From contig NZ_JACHHZ010000001.1 in the NCBI RefSeq assembly GCF_014202975.1, positions 310,001 to 374,000 on the forward strand: a stretch of DNA of 64,000 nt, given 5' to 3'. Both the position numbers and the translations under genes were made by a program. The notes under the pieces are model-generated. The model was not told the DNA's origin and ran no database searches. It saw only the letters and a list, made by a program, of their open reading frames with translations. Source of the stretch: Povalibacter uvarum (GTDB lineage: Bacteria; Pseudomonadota; Gammaproteobacteria; Steroidobacterales; Steroidobacteraceae). Of the stretch, positions 52,697-62,023 are shown piece by piece. The first letter of the stretch is position 1; the number at the start of each line of letters is the position of its first letter.

Positions 52697-53191
52697 ATGT
52701 CGGTCCTGTGGACGCCGGCGTATATCGCGATCGGCAGCAATCTGGACGATCCCGCTGCGCAGGTGCGCTCGGCGCTGCGTCATCTGGCTGCGATCGAACG
52801 AACCCGCCTGGTCGTCTCTTCCCGGCTCTATCGCTCGGTGCCGCTCGGTCCCCAGGATCAGCCCGAGTTCGTCAATGCCGCCGCCGGTTTGCTCACGCAG
52901 TTGTCGCCGCGTGAATTGCTGATGCAGTTGCAGGAGATCGAGCGATCGATGGGGCGGGCCTCGCCCGTCGTTCGCTGGGGCCCGCGACGTATCGATCTCG
53001 ACCTGTCGATGTATGGCAGCCGGCGAGTGAGCGAGCCTGATTTGACAGTGCCGCATCCGGGCGTGCCGGAGCGCAACTTCGTCCTGTATCCTTTGCGCGA
53101 TATCGCGCCGGAGGTGATCGTTCCGGGTCACGCCTCCGTGGCGAGTCTCGCAGAACGTATCGGCGACGCCGGCCTCGTACCGATTCCATAA
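52697..53191 (+). CDS. folK: 2-amino-4-hydroxy-6-hydroxymethyldihydropteridine pyrophosphokinase
   Basis: Transfers pyrophosphate from ATP to the folate pterin precursor. About 164 residues from ATG 52697 (GTG 52688 is in frame and possible). Signatures: AYIAIGSNLDDP at the start, FVNAAAGLLT, then RWGPRRIDLDLSMYG and VPHPGVPERNFVLYPL. Downstream, after 14 nt, comes the deoxynucleoside kinase gene. Confidence 0.95.
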   Translation: MSVLWTPAYIAIGSNLDDPAAQVRSALRHLAAIERTRLVVSSRLYRSVPLGPQDQPEFVNAAAGLLTQLSPRELLMQLQEIERSMGRASPVVRWGPRRIDLDLSMYGSRRVSEPDLTVPHPGVPERNFVLYPLRDIAPEVIVPGHASVASLAERIGDAGLVPIP

Positions 53192-53205
53192 CAATTCGCC
53201 GCCGC

Positions 53206-53877
53206 ATGTCCGACAAGCCTTCCATTCAGCCACCGCCGCATCGTTTCGTCGTCGTCGAAGGACCGATCGGCGTCGGCAAGACGAGTCTTGCGCGCCGCCT
53301 CGCGCGCAGCTTCGGCAGCGAGCTGATCCTCGAGCAGGCGGAGGAGAATCCCTTCCTCGAGCGGTTCTACAAGAATCCGCGCGCGGGCGCCCTGCCGACG
53401 CAGTTGTTCTTCCTGTTTCAGCGCACCCGGCAGCTCGAGGACATCCGCCAGCACGATCTCTTCGACACCGTGCGCGTCGCCGACTATCTGCTGGACAAGG
53501 ACCGACTCTTCGCTCGCCTGACCCTCGATGACGAGGAGTTCGGACTGTATGAGCAGATCTACGCGCGGCTTGCGATCGACACGCCGGTGCCCGATCTCGT
53601 GATCTATCTGCAGGCGCCGATCGATGTGCTCCTGGAGAGGATCGCGCGACGCGGTATCCGCTATGAGCAGCAGATCGACCGCGGGTACCTCGAGCGTCTG
53701 CAGGAAGCGTACGCGCGGTTCTTCCATGCTTATGACACCTCGCCGCTGCTGATCGTCAACGCGGCGCAGGCCGACTTCGTCAGCAATGATCGCGACTACG
53801 AGCAATTGTTCGAGCAGGTCCGGCGCGTTCGCAAGGGAAGGCACTACTACAATCCCCTCAAGAGCACGGCCGACTGA
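53206..53877 (+). CDS. Deoxynucleoside kinase (dGK/dAK type)
   Basis: A 223-residue P-loop kinase. VVVEGPIGVGKTSLARRLA is the Walker A region; EENPFLERFY supplies the catalytic Glu-type motif. YLQAPIDVLLERIARRGIRYE is the LID/substrate region of the dNK family. It phosphorylates deoxyadenosine or deoxyguanosine. Its position between folK and panB is conserved in many gammaproteobacteria. Confidence 0.9.
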   Translation: MSDKPSIQPPPHRFVVVEGPIGVGKTSLARRLARSFGSELILEQAEENPFLERFYKNPRAGALPTQLFFLFQRTRQLEDIRQHDLFDTVRVADYLLDKDRLFARLTLDDEEFGLYEQIYARLAIDTPVPDLVIYLQAPIDVLLERIARRGIRYEQQIDRGYLERLQEAYARFFHAYDTSPLLIVNAAQADFVSNDRDYEQLFEQVRRVRKGRHYYNPLKSTAD

Positions 53878-54065
53878 TACCGGTATACCCGCGCACCTGC
53901 CGCGGGTTCGGTGCTGCATTTCCCGGCCTGCACGCGGTTGATGTTTGGGTGCCTGTCGTTCATTCTTGGCGCCCGTCGGCCGGGGGGTTGACGCGCTGAT
54001 TGGCATCGATGCCGGGCTCGGCGATCTCCCCGCCAACTTCAGGCACTCAAATCGCGAGCGATTCG

Positions 54066-54893
54066 ATGTACAAGCATCTGCAAGAGCGGTACGCACCGCG
54101 TCCGCCAGTGAACATTGCGACGCTGCATCGCATGAAGGCCGAGGGCGAGAAGATCGCGTGCATCACAGCGTATGACGCGAGCTTCGCCACCCTGGTCGAC
54201 GATGCGGGCATCGACATGGTGCTGGTCGGCGATTCGCTCGGCATGGTGATCCAGGGGCACGACACCACCGTGCCCGTCACGCTCAACGATGTGATCTATC
54301 ACTGCCGCGCTGTCGCGAAGGGTCTGTATCGCCCGTTCATGATGGCCGACATGCCGTTCATGACTTATTCCTCGAAGGAGCAGGCGCTCGACAACGCCGT
54401 GCGACTCATGCAGGAAGGCGGCGCGAAGATGGTGAAGCTCGAAGGCGGCGCGGGTCAGGTCGATATCGTCGAGTTCCTAGCGAATCACGACATCGCGGTC
54501 TGCGCGCATCTCGGTCTGAAGCCACAGTCCGTCCACAAAGTCGGCGGCTTCCGTGTGCAAGGACGTGAGGACGCTGCAGCGGAGCAGATGCTCAATGACG
54601 CGAAGGCACTCGAGGGCGCGGGCGCGGACGTAGTGCTGCTCGAGTGCATTCCCTCTGCGCTGGGTACACGCATCACGAAGGAACTGCACGTGCCTGTGAT
54701 CGGCATCGGTGCCGGCCCCGAGACAGATGGACAGATCCTGGTGCTCTACGATGTGCTCGACATCACGGCGGGCCGCAAACCGAAGTTCTCGAAGAACTTC
54801 ATGGAAGGGCACGGCAGTGCGCTCGAAGCGGTCAAGGCTTACACCGAGGCTGTCAAAGCGCGCACGTATCCCGCTCCCGAGCATTGCTTCTGA
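54066..54893 (+). CDS. panB: 3-methyl-2-oxobutanoate hydroxymethyltransferase
   Basis: First committed step of pantothenate synthesis. About 275 residues from ATG 54066, as MYKHLQERYAPRPP precedes the conserved core. The upstream in-frame ATG at 54000 adds 22 residues without similarity. Metal and substrate motifs: ACITAYDASFATLVDDAG, VGDSLGMVIQGHD, GGAKMVKLEGG, HLGLKPQSVHKVGG and IGAGPETDGQILV. Followed 20 nt later by panC. Confidence 0.96.
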   Translation: MYKHLQERYAPRPPVNIATLHRMKAEGEKIACITAYDASFATLVDDAGIDMVLVGDSLGMVIQGHDTTVPVTLNDVIYHCRAVAKGLYRPFMMADMPFMTYSSKEQALDNAVRLMQEGGAKMVKLEGGAGQVDIVEFLANHDIAVCAHLGLKPQSVHKVGGFRVQGREDAAAEQMLNDAKALEGAGADVVLLECIPSALGTRITKELHVPVIGIGAGPETDGQILVLYDVLDITAGRKPKFSKNFMEGHGSALEAVKAYTEAVKARTYPAPEHCF

Positions 54894-54913
54894 CGATTCC
54901 CGCAAGCGCTTCG

Positions 54914-55765
54914 ATGCAAACGATCACACGTACCAGCGATCTGCGCCGCCTCGTGACGCAATGGCGCACGGCGGGCGAGCGCGTTGCCTTCGTGCCAACG
55001 ATGGGCAATCTGCATGCGGGACATGGCAGCCTCGTGCATCGCGCGAACGAGCTTGCCGATCGGGTCGTCGTCAGCGTCTTCGTGAATCCATTGCAGTTCG
55101 GTCCGAACGAAGACTTCGCGGCTTATCCGCGCACGCCGGAGGATGACGCCAGGTTGCTCGAATCGCTCGGCGTGGATGTCCTGTTCATGCCGGAAGTCGA
55201 TGAGATGTATCCGCGCGGGCAGGAAGCCACCGCGCGAGTGCAGGTGCCGGGGATCGACAGCATCCTCTGCGGCGCATTTCGGCCAGGTCACTTCACCGGC
55301 GTCGCCACCATCGTTGCGAAGCTGCTCAACCTGGTGCAGCCGGATGTCGCGCTGTTCGGCGAGAAGGACTACCAGCAGCTCATGATCATCCGGCGCACGG
55401 TCGAGGATCTGTGCATGCCGATGGAGATCGTCGGCGTGGCGACGACCCGCGAGACAGACGGGCTCGCGATGAGCTCACGCAATCGCTATCTGTCGGCGGA
55501 TGATCGCCGCGTCGCGCCGGTGATCTTTGCGGAGCTCGAACGCACGCGAAAGGCAATCGAAGCGGGATCGAACGACTTCGCCGGCCTGGAGCAGACGGGC
55601 CTCGAAGCGCTGAAGCGCAATGGATTTCGTCCGGATTATTTTTCCATTCGCGATGCCGAAACGCTCGGCGAGCCGGACACGGGCGGCGATTTCGTGATCC
55701 TGACCGCGGCACGGATCGGCCGCGCTCGTCTCATCGACAACGTCAGAGCCTCCCGCAGGCGCTAG
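54914..55765 (+). CDS. panC: Pantothenate synthetase
   Basis: Joins pantoate and beta-alanine, using ATP. 283 residues from ATG 54914. The class I-like HxGH motif is in PTMGNLHAGHGSLV; other signatures are VSVFVNPLQFGPNEDF, FGEKDYQQLMII and AMSSRNRYLS (KMSKS-like). It forms the panBC operon. Its TAG stop directly abuts the stop of the converging queG gene, with no spacer. Confidence 0.96.
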   Translation: MQTITRTSDLRRLVTQWRTAGERVAFVPTMGNLHAGHGSLVHRANELADRVVVSVFVNPLQFGPNEDFAAYPRTPEDDARLLESLGVDVLFMPEVDEMYPRGQEATARVQVPGIDSILCGAFRPGHFTGVATIVAKLLNLVQPDVALFGEKDYQQLMIIRRTVEDLCMPMEIVGVATTRETDGLAMSSRNRYLSADDRRVAPVIFAELERTRKAIEAGSNDFAGLEQTGLEALKRNGFRPDYFSIRDAETLGEPDTGGDFVILTAARIGRARLIDNVRASRRR

Positions 55766-56833
55766 CTATCGCGCGTGCTGGGCCAGCGCCCAGGACACGT
55801 GCTCTCGCACCATCGCGGATTCGCAGTCGGATCGCGACTGCAACGCCGCAACGACGTCGTCGGAAGTCGCCGCATTCCCCAGTGCCACTGCAATGTTGCG
55901 CAGCCAGCATTCGTAGCCGATGCGGCGGATCGCGCTGCCTTCCGTCCTCTCCAGGAATTGCGCTTCAGACCAGGCGAAGAGCCCGACGAGCGTCGGTGCG
56001 TCGAGTCCATGCCGGACGATGAAGTCCTTCTCCACCGCCAGCTGCGCGAACTTGTTCCAGGGGCAGACGAGCTGGCAGTCGTCGCAACCGTAGATCCGGT
56101 TGCCCATCGCCTTGCGAAACTCCAGTGGGATCGACTCACGCAGTTCGATCGTGAGGTAGGAGATGCAGCGGCGTGCGTCGAGCTCGTACGGACCGACGAT
56201 GGCCTGCGTCGGGCAGATATCGATGCAGGCAGTGCAGGTCCCGCAATGAGCCGTCGCGGGTTCATCGACCGGCAGCGGCAGGTCCGTCAGGATCTCGCCC
56301 AGAAAGAACCACGAGCCGGCATTGCGATTGATGAGATTCGTGTGCTTGCCGATCCAGCCCAGGCCCGCCTGTCGCGCGAATGCCTTCTCGAGTATCGGTG
56401 CGCTGTCGACGAACGCCCGATAGCGCGTTCCGCTGCAGCGTTCGGACACCTTGTCCGCGAGCTTTGCGAGCCGTGCGCGCAGCAGCTTGTGATAGTCGCG
56501 ACCGAGTGCGTAGCGCGAGATGTAGCCGAGCGAAGAATTCTCTAGCACTTCCTCGGCCGGCGCTGCGTCCGGCGGGAGATAGTCCATTCGCGCCGAGATC
56601 ACGCGGATGGTGCCGGGCACCAGTTCCTGGGGTCGGGCGCGCATGCGGCCGTGACGATGCATGTAGTCCATCGCACCGTGCCGGCTCAGCTCGAGCCACC
56701 GCATGAGCTTTTCTTCATCGTCATCGATCCCGATCGCCGCAATACCGATCTGCTGGAAGCCAAGGTCCTGGCCCCACTGGCGGATCTCGTCGACGAGCGT
56801 GTCGGCGGAAAAACTGGAGGAAAGTCCGGACAT
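55766..56833 (-). CDS. queG: Epoxyqueuosine reductase
   Basis: Cobalamin and Fe-S enzyme for the last step of queuosine synthesis in tRNA. About 355 residues from ATG 56833. The N-terminal domain has YLPPDA and DSAPILEKAFARQAGLGWIG. Two [4Fe-4S] motifs follow, CGTCTACIDICP and CDDCQLVCPWN, then a C-terminal HEAT-like region. The frame extends upstream without homology and over nnr. It is divergent from nnr with only 24 nt between the starts. Confidence 0.94.
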   Translation of the reverse strand: MSGLSSSFSADTLVDEIRQWGQDLGFQQIGIAAIGIDDDEEKLMRWLELSRHGAMDYMHRHGRMRARPQELVPGTIRVISARMDYLPPDAAPAEEVLENSSLGYISRYALGRDYHKLLRARLAKLADKVSERCSGTRYRAFVDSAPILEKAFARQAGLGWIGKHTNLINRNAGSWFFLGEILTDLPLPVDEPATAHCGTCTACIDICPTQAIVGPYELDARRCISYLTIELRESIPLEFRKAMGNRIYGCDDCQLVCPWNKFAQLAVEKDFIVRHGLDAPTLVGLFAWSEAQFLERTEGSAIRRIGYECWLRNIAVALGNAATSDDVVAALQSRSDCESAMVREHVSWALAQHAR

Positions 56834-56857
56834 GCGTGGCGCAAGTATACTGGCGGC

Positions 56858-58348
56858 ATGGTCCCGCTGCCGCTTGCCATTCATACCGCCGAACAGGTCC
56901 GGTCGCTCGATCGGCATGCAATCGCGCAGCTCGGCATCCCGGGTTACACGTTGATGACATCGGCAGGCGAGGCCGCGCTGACGACGCTTCGCAGTTACTG
57001 GCCTGCCGCTCAGCGAATCGCCGTGCTCTGCGGTCCGGGAAACAATGCCGGCGATGGTTATGTGCTTGCGCGGCTCGCTCGCGCTCGCCGCCTGGATGTC
57101 AGTGTCGTCGCGATGACGGATCCGCGCTCCCTGCGTGGCGACGCGCAGCGCGCATGGTCCGATTTCGTTGCGGAAGGGGGTGTGACGCGCGAATGGTCCG
57201 ACGACTGTCTCGACAACGCCGAGATCGTGGTCGATGCGATCTTCGGTATCGGCTTGTCCCGCACGCTCGATGGTTCGATGTGCGAGCGGATTCGCAGGAT
57301 CAACGAATGTCGCGCGTCGATCCTGGCGCTCGATATCCCGAGCGGGCTCGATGCTGATACCGGCCACATTCATGGCGCGGTGATTCATGCGGAGCGCACG
57401 CTCACGTTCATGGGCCTCAAGCTCGGGTTCTATCTCGGTGAAGGTCCGAACTGCACCGGAATCGTGATGTTCGATGGCCTCGAGCTGCCGACCGCGGCGT
57501 TTTCGCATGTGGACCCATCCGCACTGCGCATCGGGGATGATGCCTTGGCGCGCCTGTTGCCGAGGCGACGCCGCACGACACATAAGGGGCAACAGGGCCA
57601 CGTGCTGATCGTTGCCGGCGGTCCGGGCATGGCCGGCGCTGCGCGTCTCGCCGGCGAAGCGGCGCTCAGAGTCGGAGCAGGGCTCGTGACCGTCGCGACG
57701 CGGCCCGAAAACGTTGCGGCGATCGTCGGGCAGAGGCCCGAACTGATCTGTCGCGGAATCGAGCGTGTCGACGAGCTGACGCCGTTACTGGAGCGTGCGG
57801 ACGTACTGGCGATCGGTCCCGGCCTCGGGCAGGACGACTGGGCACAAGCGCTGGTCAATCATTCCATCCGTCTCGCCTTGCCGACCGTCATCGACGCGGA
57901 CGGCATCAATCTTCTCGCTCAATCGCCGTCGAAGGGCGAACACCGCATCCTGACTCCACATCCCGGTGAAGCGGGGCGTTTGCTCGGGATCTCGACAGCG
58001 CAGGTGCAATCGGATCGACTGGCCGCTGCGCGAGGCATCGTCGATCGGTATGGCGGCACCGTTGTGCTCAAAGGGGCGGGCACCCTGGTCGTCGAGCGCA
58101 ATGCGCTGCCTTCCATCTGCGATCAGGGCAATCCGGGAATGGCCTCGCCCGGCATGGGTGACGTGCTGACCGGAGTAATCGCGGGCATTGCGGCTCAGAC
58201 CGCGGAACTTGCCGAAGCGGCTCGCGCCGGTGTGCTCGTGCATGCGATGGCGGGCGACATGGCGGCGCGGCGCGGTGAGCGCGGTTTGCTCGCGAGCGAT
58301 CTCTTCAACTATCTGCCGACGTGCGTCAATCCAACTCAACGATTCTGA
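56858..58348 (+). CDS. nnr: Bifunctional NAD(P)H-hydrate repair enzyme
   Basis: Repairs hydrated NAD(P)H. About 496 residues. The N-terminal epimerase half (about 1-215) has CGPGNNAGDGYVLARLA and ALDIPSGLDADTG. The C-terminal ADP-dependent dehydratase half (about 225-496) has GGPGMAGAARLAGEAALRVG and the NPGMASPGMGDVLTG signature. ATG 56858 is used. A TATACT at 56846-56851 ends 7 nt before it, so the mRNA may be leaderless. It overlaps tsaE by 28 nt. Confidence 0.94.
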   Translation: MVPLPLAIHTAEQVRSLDRHAIAQLGIPGYTLMTSAGEAALTTLRSYWPAAQRIAVLCGPGNNAGDGYVLARLARARRLDVSVVAMTDPRSLRGDAQRAWSDFVAEGGVTREWSDDCLDNAEIVVDAIFGIGLSRTLDGSMCERIRRINECRASILALDIPSGLDADTGHIHGAVIHAERTLTFMGLKLGFYLGEGPNCTGIVMFDGLELPTAAFSHVDPSALRIGDDALARLLPRRRRTTHKGQQGHVLIVAGGPGMAGAARLAGEAALRVGAGLVTVATRPENVAAIVGQRPELICRGIERVDELTPLLERADVLAIGPGLGQDDWAQALVNHSIRLALPTVIDADGINLLAQSPSKGEHRILTPHPGEAGRLLGISTAQVQSDRLAAARGIVDRYGGTVVLKGAGTLVVERNALPSICDQGNPGMASPGMGDVLTGVIAGIAAQTAELAEAARAGVLVHAMAGDMAARRGERGLLASDLFNYLPTCVNPTQRF

Positions 58349-58824
58349 AAGTCGCCGACGTCCAGGCGATGAAGGCGCTCGGCCGCGCACTGGGCGAGGC
58401 ATTGCTGATGCCATCGCGCCAGGCGATCGTCGTCGCGATTCGCGGCGATCTCGGCGCCGGAAAGACCACGTTGGTCGGCGGTGTGCTCAACGGTGTGGGA
58501 TTCAAGGGGAATGCGCGAAGCCCGACGTACACGCTCATCGAGCCGTACGAGACGCCGCAGCGGCATTTCTATCATCTCGATCTCTATCGGCTGGCCGATC
58601 CGCGCGAGGTGGAGGCGCTGGGATTGCGCGATCTTCTGACGAGCGATTCGGCGCTGCTGATCGAATGGCCGGAGCGCGGCGAAGGAGTGCTGCCCGTCGC
58701 CGATCTCGCGATTTCGATCGACTACTCGGCGGGCGATACCCGTGAAGTTTCACTCGCGGCGCAGACCGCGGCGGGGGAGGAAGTGCTCCGGAAGGTCCTC
58801 GAAGTGCGATCGGACTCAAGGTAA
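58321..58824 (+). CDS. tsaE: tRNA threonylcarbamoyladenosine biosynthesis protein TsaE
   Basis: ATPase needed with TsaB/TsaD for t6A37 on tRNAs reading ANN codons. 167 residues. Walker A is GDLGAGKTTLV, SPTYTLIEPYE and HLDLYRL follow, and LIEWPERGE is the switch-like end motif. The GTG start lies inside the end of nnr, a conserved overlap. The downstream gap carries an AT-rich palindrome and the amiC promoter. Confidence 0.95.
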   Translation: MRQSNSTILKVADVQAMKALGRALGEALLMPSRQAIVVAIRGDLGAGKTTLVGGVLNGVGFKGNARSPTYTLIEPYETPQRHFYHLDLYRLADPREVEALGLRDLLTSDSALLIEWPERGEGVLPVADLAISIDYSAGDTREVSLAAQTAAGEEVLRKVLEVRSDSR

Positions 58825-58837
58825 GTGCCCTATCTTC

Positions 58838-58857
58838 ATAATTTCTATTGAAATTAT
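58838..58857. promoter_or_regulatory. Perfect AT-rich palindrome over the amiC -35
   Basis: ATAATTTC at 58838-58845 and GAAATTAT at 58850-58857 are exact reverse complements around TATT. The right arm contains the -35 of the amiC promoter. Such an AT-only dyad in GC-rich DNA looks like a repressor operator. It lacks the G/C stem of a terminator. Confidence 0.5.
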
Positions 58858-58877
58858 TGGCTACCTGCGGGTACATT
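58848..58877 (+). promoter_or_regulatory. Promoter of the amiC-mutL-miaA unit
   Basis: TTGAAA at 58848-58853 and TACATT at 58872-58877 with an 18-nt spacer. The predicted start is about 58884, only 4 nt before the first amiC ATG and 16 nt before the second. Confidence 0.5.
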
Positions 58878-58887
58878 ACGCTGCAAC

Positions 58888-60168
58888 ATGACACTCGCCA
58901 TGCGCCATGCGTCCTTCTGGGCTCGCTTCCGGCTAGCGCTCGGTGCGTGTTGCGCGGTGTTCTTTGCCTCTCTGGCGCTCGCGGCGCCTTCCGTTCTCGT
59001 CAAAGACATTCGCCTGTGGGCCGGTCCCGACGGCACCCGCGTCGTGTTCGATCTCAGCGGTCCCGCGCGCTATTCCCTGACGACGCTCCAGAATCCCGAT
59101 CGTGTCGTCGTCGACATCACTGCGGCCCGGTTCGAGAAGGGCACACTCGCGATGCCCGCCGGTCAGGGTTTCGCAAAGCAATTGCGTGCAGGCCCGCAGG
59201 GTCAGGATCTGCGTTTGGTCGTCGATCTGACTTCGGCGGCGACGGCGAATTCATTCATGGTCGAGCCGCAGGGTGAGCTCGGTCATCGGCTGGTGCTCGA
59301 TCTCGCTGGCGGAGCCGTACAGATGGCGGCGCCGGCTCCGAAGCCGGCGGTCGCTGAACCTGTTCCCGTTAAGAGTGCGCCGGTCGGCAATGGCCGTGAC
59401 GTGATCGTTGCGATCGATGCAGGGCACGGTGGCGACGATCCCGGTGCAATGGGGCGCGGCGGCTTGCGTGAAAAGGACGTGACGATGGCCATCGCACGCC
59501 GGCTCAAGGCAGTCATCGACAAAGAGCCGGGCATGCGAGCGATCCTCACGCGCGACGGCGACTACTTCCTCGCACATCGGGTCCGGATCAAGCGCGCACG
59601 CGACCAGCAGGCGGATATGTTCGTGTCGATCCACGCGGACTCGTATACGGATCGCTCGGTCGTCGGTTCGTCCGTCTACACGTTGTCCGCTCGCGGAGCG
59701 TCGGACGAGGCGGCCAGGTGGTTGGCGGAACGCGAGAACGCGGCCGATCTGGTTGGCGGCGTTTCACTCGACAACAAGAGCGACGTTCTGGCGTCCGTGC
59801 TCCTGGACCTGTCGCAGGGGGCCAGCATGAGCGCGAGCATTGTCGCCGCCGAGAAGGTCATGGGCGAGCTCGATCGCATCGGCAACGTGACGCGACGTGG
59901 CGTGAAGCAGGCGGGATTCCTTGTGCTCAAGTCTCCGGACATTCCCTCGATGCTCGTGGAGACGGCGTTCATCTCGAACGTAAACGAGGAAGCGCGTCTC
60001 AAGGACACACGCCACCAGCAGCGACTGGCTGAAGCGATTCACGCCGGCGTGCGCACGTACTTCTATGAGAATCCGCCGCCGGGTTCCTACATCGCGCAAC
60101 TGCGACAGCAGCGCGACGGCAGCCGGATCGCTTCCGCTGGCGCCGCCGGAAACGCCGCAGCCCGCTGA
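58888..60168 (+). CDS. amiC: N-acetylmuramoyl-L-alanine amidase (AMIN + Amidase_3)
   Basis: Zinc amidase that splits septal murein for daughter-cell separation. 426 residues. The signal sequence (about 1-31) is followed by an AMIN septal-targeting domain (about 35-140, VLVKDIRLWAGPDGTRVVF), a Pro/Val linker, and Amidase_3 (about 170-395). Zinc ligands are in DAGHGG, REKDVT, SIHAD, and the catalytic Glu in LVETAFIS. An alternative start is ATG 58900. The position next to tsaE and mutL is conserved; amiB is an equally valid symbol. Confidence 0.93.
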   Translation: MTLAMRHASFWARFRLALGACCAVFFASLALAAPSVLVKDIRLWAGPDGTRVVFDLSGPARYSLTTLQNPDRVVVDITAARFEKGTLAMPAGQGFAKQLRAGPQGQDLRLVVDLTSAATANSFMVEPQGELGHRLVLDLAGGAVQMAAPAPKPAVAEPVPVKSAPVGNGRDVIVAIDAGHGGDDPGAMGRGGLREKDVTMAIARRLKAVIDKEPGMRAILTRDGDYFLAHRVRIKRARDQQADMFVSIHADSYTDRSVVGSSVYTLSARGASDEAARWLAERENAADLVGGVSLDNKSDVLASVLLDLSQGASMSASIVAAEKVMGELDRIGNVTRRGVKQAGFLVLKSPDIPSMLVETAFISNVNEEARLKDTRHQQRLAEAIHAGVRTYFYENPPPGSYIAQLRQQRDGSRIASAGAAGNAAAR

Positions 60169-60217
60169 CCCCTCTCTGGTATTCTCGCGCGACCGCTGAT
60201 TCCCGCTGGTCGCTCCC

Positions 60218-62023
60218 ATGCCGATTCGCGTTCTTCCCGAGCAACTCATTCATCAGATCGCCGCCGGCGAGGTCATCGAGCGCCCTGCGTCCGTCATCAA
60301 GGAACTGATCGAGAACAGTCTCGATGCGGGCTCGAAGCGTGTGGAAGTCGAGATCGAAGAGGGCGGAGTGAAGCTCTGCCGGATCCGCGACGATGGCAAA
60401 GGCATCGAGCGCGACGAGCTGGCGCTGGCGCTGTCGCGGCATGCGACGAGCAAGATCACGACGATCGACGATCTCGAGCGCGTGGCAACGCTCGGCTTTC
60501 GCGGCGAGGCGCTGCCCAGTATTGCCTCGATTTCACGCATGCGGCTCGTTTCCCGGGCCGCCGGCAGCCCGCAGGCGTATGAAATCGCATCGGATAACGG
60601 CAACCTGAGTGAGGCAGCACCGGCTGCGCATCCGTTCGGCACGACGATCGAGGTGCGCGATCTGTTCTTCAACGTGCCGGCGCGCCGCAAATTCCTGCGT
60701 GCTGAGCGAACGGAGACGCAGCACATCACCCGGATGATCGAGCGCCTCGCGCTTTCGTGCTTCGGTACGGCATTCTCGCTCACCGTCGGCAGGAAGGTCG
60801 TCGCCGACTATCCGATCGCGAATACGCAGATCGAGCGCGAACGCCGCGTCGCCGCCATCGTCGGCGATGAGTTCATGGCGAACGCGCTGTTCGTCGAGCA
60901 CGAATCCGCGGGCTGCAAACTCTCGGGCTGGCTTTGCCAGCCGACATACGCCCGTGCCCAGCCCGATCTCCAGCATTTCTATCTGAACGGCCGCATGCTG
61001 CGCGATCGCTTGATCTCGAGCGCGATCCGGCTCGGCTATCGCGACGTCATGTTCAGCGGGCGGCAGCCTGCTTTCGTGCTGTTCATGGAGATGGATCCCA
61101 CGCAGGTCGACGTGAATGCACATCCGGCGAAACTCGAAGTCCGGTTTCGCGATGGCCGGCACGTCCACGATTTCCTGTTCCGAACGGTCGAGCGCGTGCT
61201 GCGCGACACGTACGCCGGCGCAAGCACGCCCGCTCCCGCGCCAGCGAGTATCAACACATTCATGCCAGCAGCGAATGCCGGCGTTGTGTGGCCGGCCCGC
61301 GGGCCGGTGCAATATGAGAATCGATCGTTCGCCGGCGGCCAGTCGTCGCTGAGCCTGCGCGTCGCCGAGCCAGCGATGGTGCCGTTCGCCGTCTCCGGGT
61401 CGGCGGAAGCGTCGATGGCGCAATCGCTACCGTCCGAGGCGCCGCCGCTGGGTTTCGCGATTGCTCAACTCCATGGCATCTACATTCTTTCGCAGGCGCC
61501 CGAAGGCCTGATCCTTGTGGATATGCATGCTGCCCACGAGCGCACGACGTACGAGCGCATGAAGGCTGCGCTTGGCGACGGTGGCGTCGGGAGCCAGCCG
61601 CTGCTCGTGCCGTTGTCGATCAGCGTTTCGCAGGCAGAAGCGGACGCGCTGGAAGAGCACGCGCCGATGCTGAGGCAGGCTGGTCTGGACATCGAGCGGT
61701 CAGGGCCGGCAGGCATTCATGTTCGTGCGCTGCCTGCATTCCTGAAAGCGAAGGACATCGACGCGTTGATCGCTCGCATCGGTGCGGACCTGGTAGCGAA
61801 TGGCACTTCGCGCGGCGTGGAAGAAGCATTGAACGAAGTGCTCGGAACGATCGCGTGCCATGGCGCCGTGCGTGCGCATCGCAATCTCACCGTTCCGGAG
61901 ATGAATGCGCTGCTGAGAGAGATGGAGCGCACGGTACGCAGCGACCAATGCAATCACGGGCGACCGACCTGGACCTTCGTGAGCATGAGCGATCTGGATC
62001 GAATGTTTCTGCGCGGACGATGA
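60218..62023 (+). CDS. mutL: DNA mismatch repair protein MutL
   Basis: Couples mismatch recognition to strand removal. 601 residues. The N-terminal GHKL ATPase has ENSLDAG, RDDGKGIE and GFRGEALPSIAS. A disordered linker covers about 340-405. The C-terminal dimerisation domain has VDMHAAHERTTYE, which fits the D-x-H-A-x2-E-x4-E endonuclease pattern, with Met at the second place. This suggests an intrinsic nicking activity, as in MutH-less bacteria. Its stop overlaps the miaA start. Confidence 0.96.
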   Translation: MPIRVLPEQLIHQIAAGEVIERPASVIKELIENSLDAGSKRVEVEIEEGGVKLCRIRDDGKGIERDELALALSRHATSKITTIDDLERVATLGFRGEALPSIASISRMRLVSRAAGSPQAYEIASDNGNLSEAAPAAHPFGTTIEVRDLFFNVPARRKFLRAERTETQHITRMIERLALSCFGTAFSLTVGRKVVADYPIANTQIERERRVAAIVGDEFMANALFVEHESAGCKLSGWLCQPTYARAQPDLQHFYLNGRMLRDRLISSAIRLGYRDVMFSGRQPAFVLFMEMDPTQVDVNAHPAKLEVRFRDGRHVHDFLFRTVERVLRDTYAGASTPAPAPASINTFMPAANAGVVWPARGPVQYENRSFAGGQSSLSLRVAEPAMVPFAVSGSAEASMAQSLPSEAPPLGFAIAQLHGIYILSQAPEGLILVDMHAAHERTTYERMKAALGDGGVGSQPLLVPLSISVSQAEADALEEHAPMLRQAGLDIERSGPAGIHVRALPAFLKAKDIDALIARIGADLVANGTSRGVEEALNEVLGTIACHGAVRAHRNLTVPEMNALLREMERTVRSDQCNHGRPTWTFVSMSDLDRMFLRGR

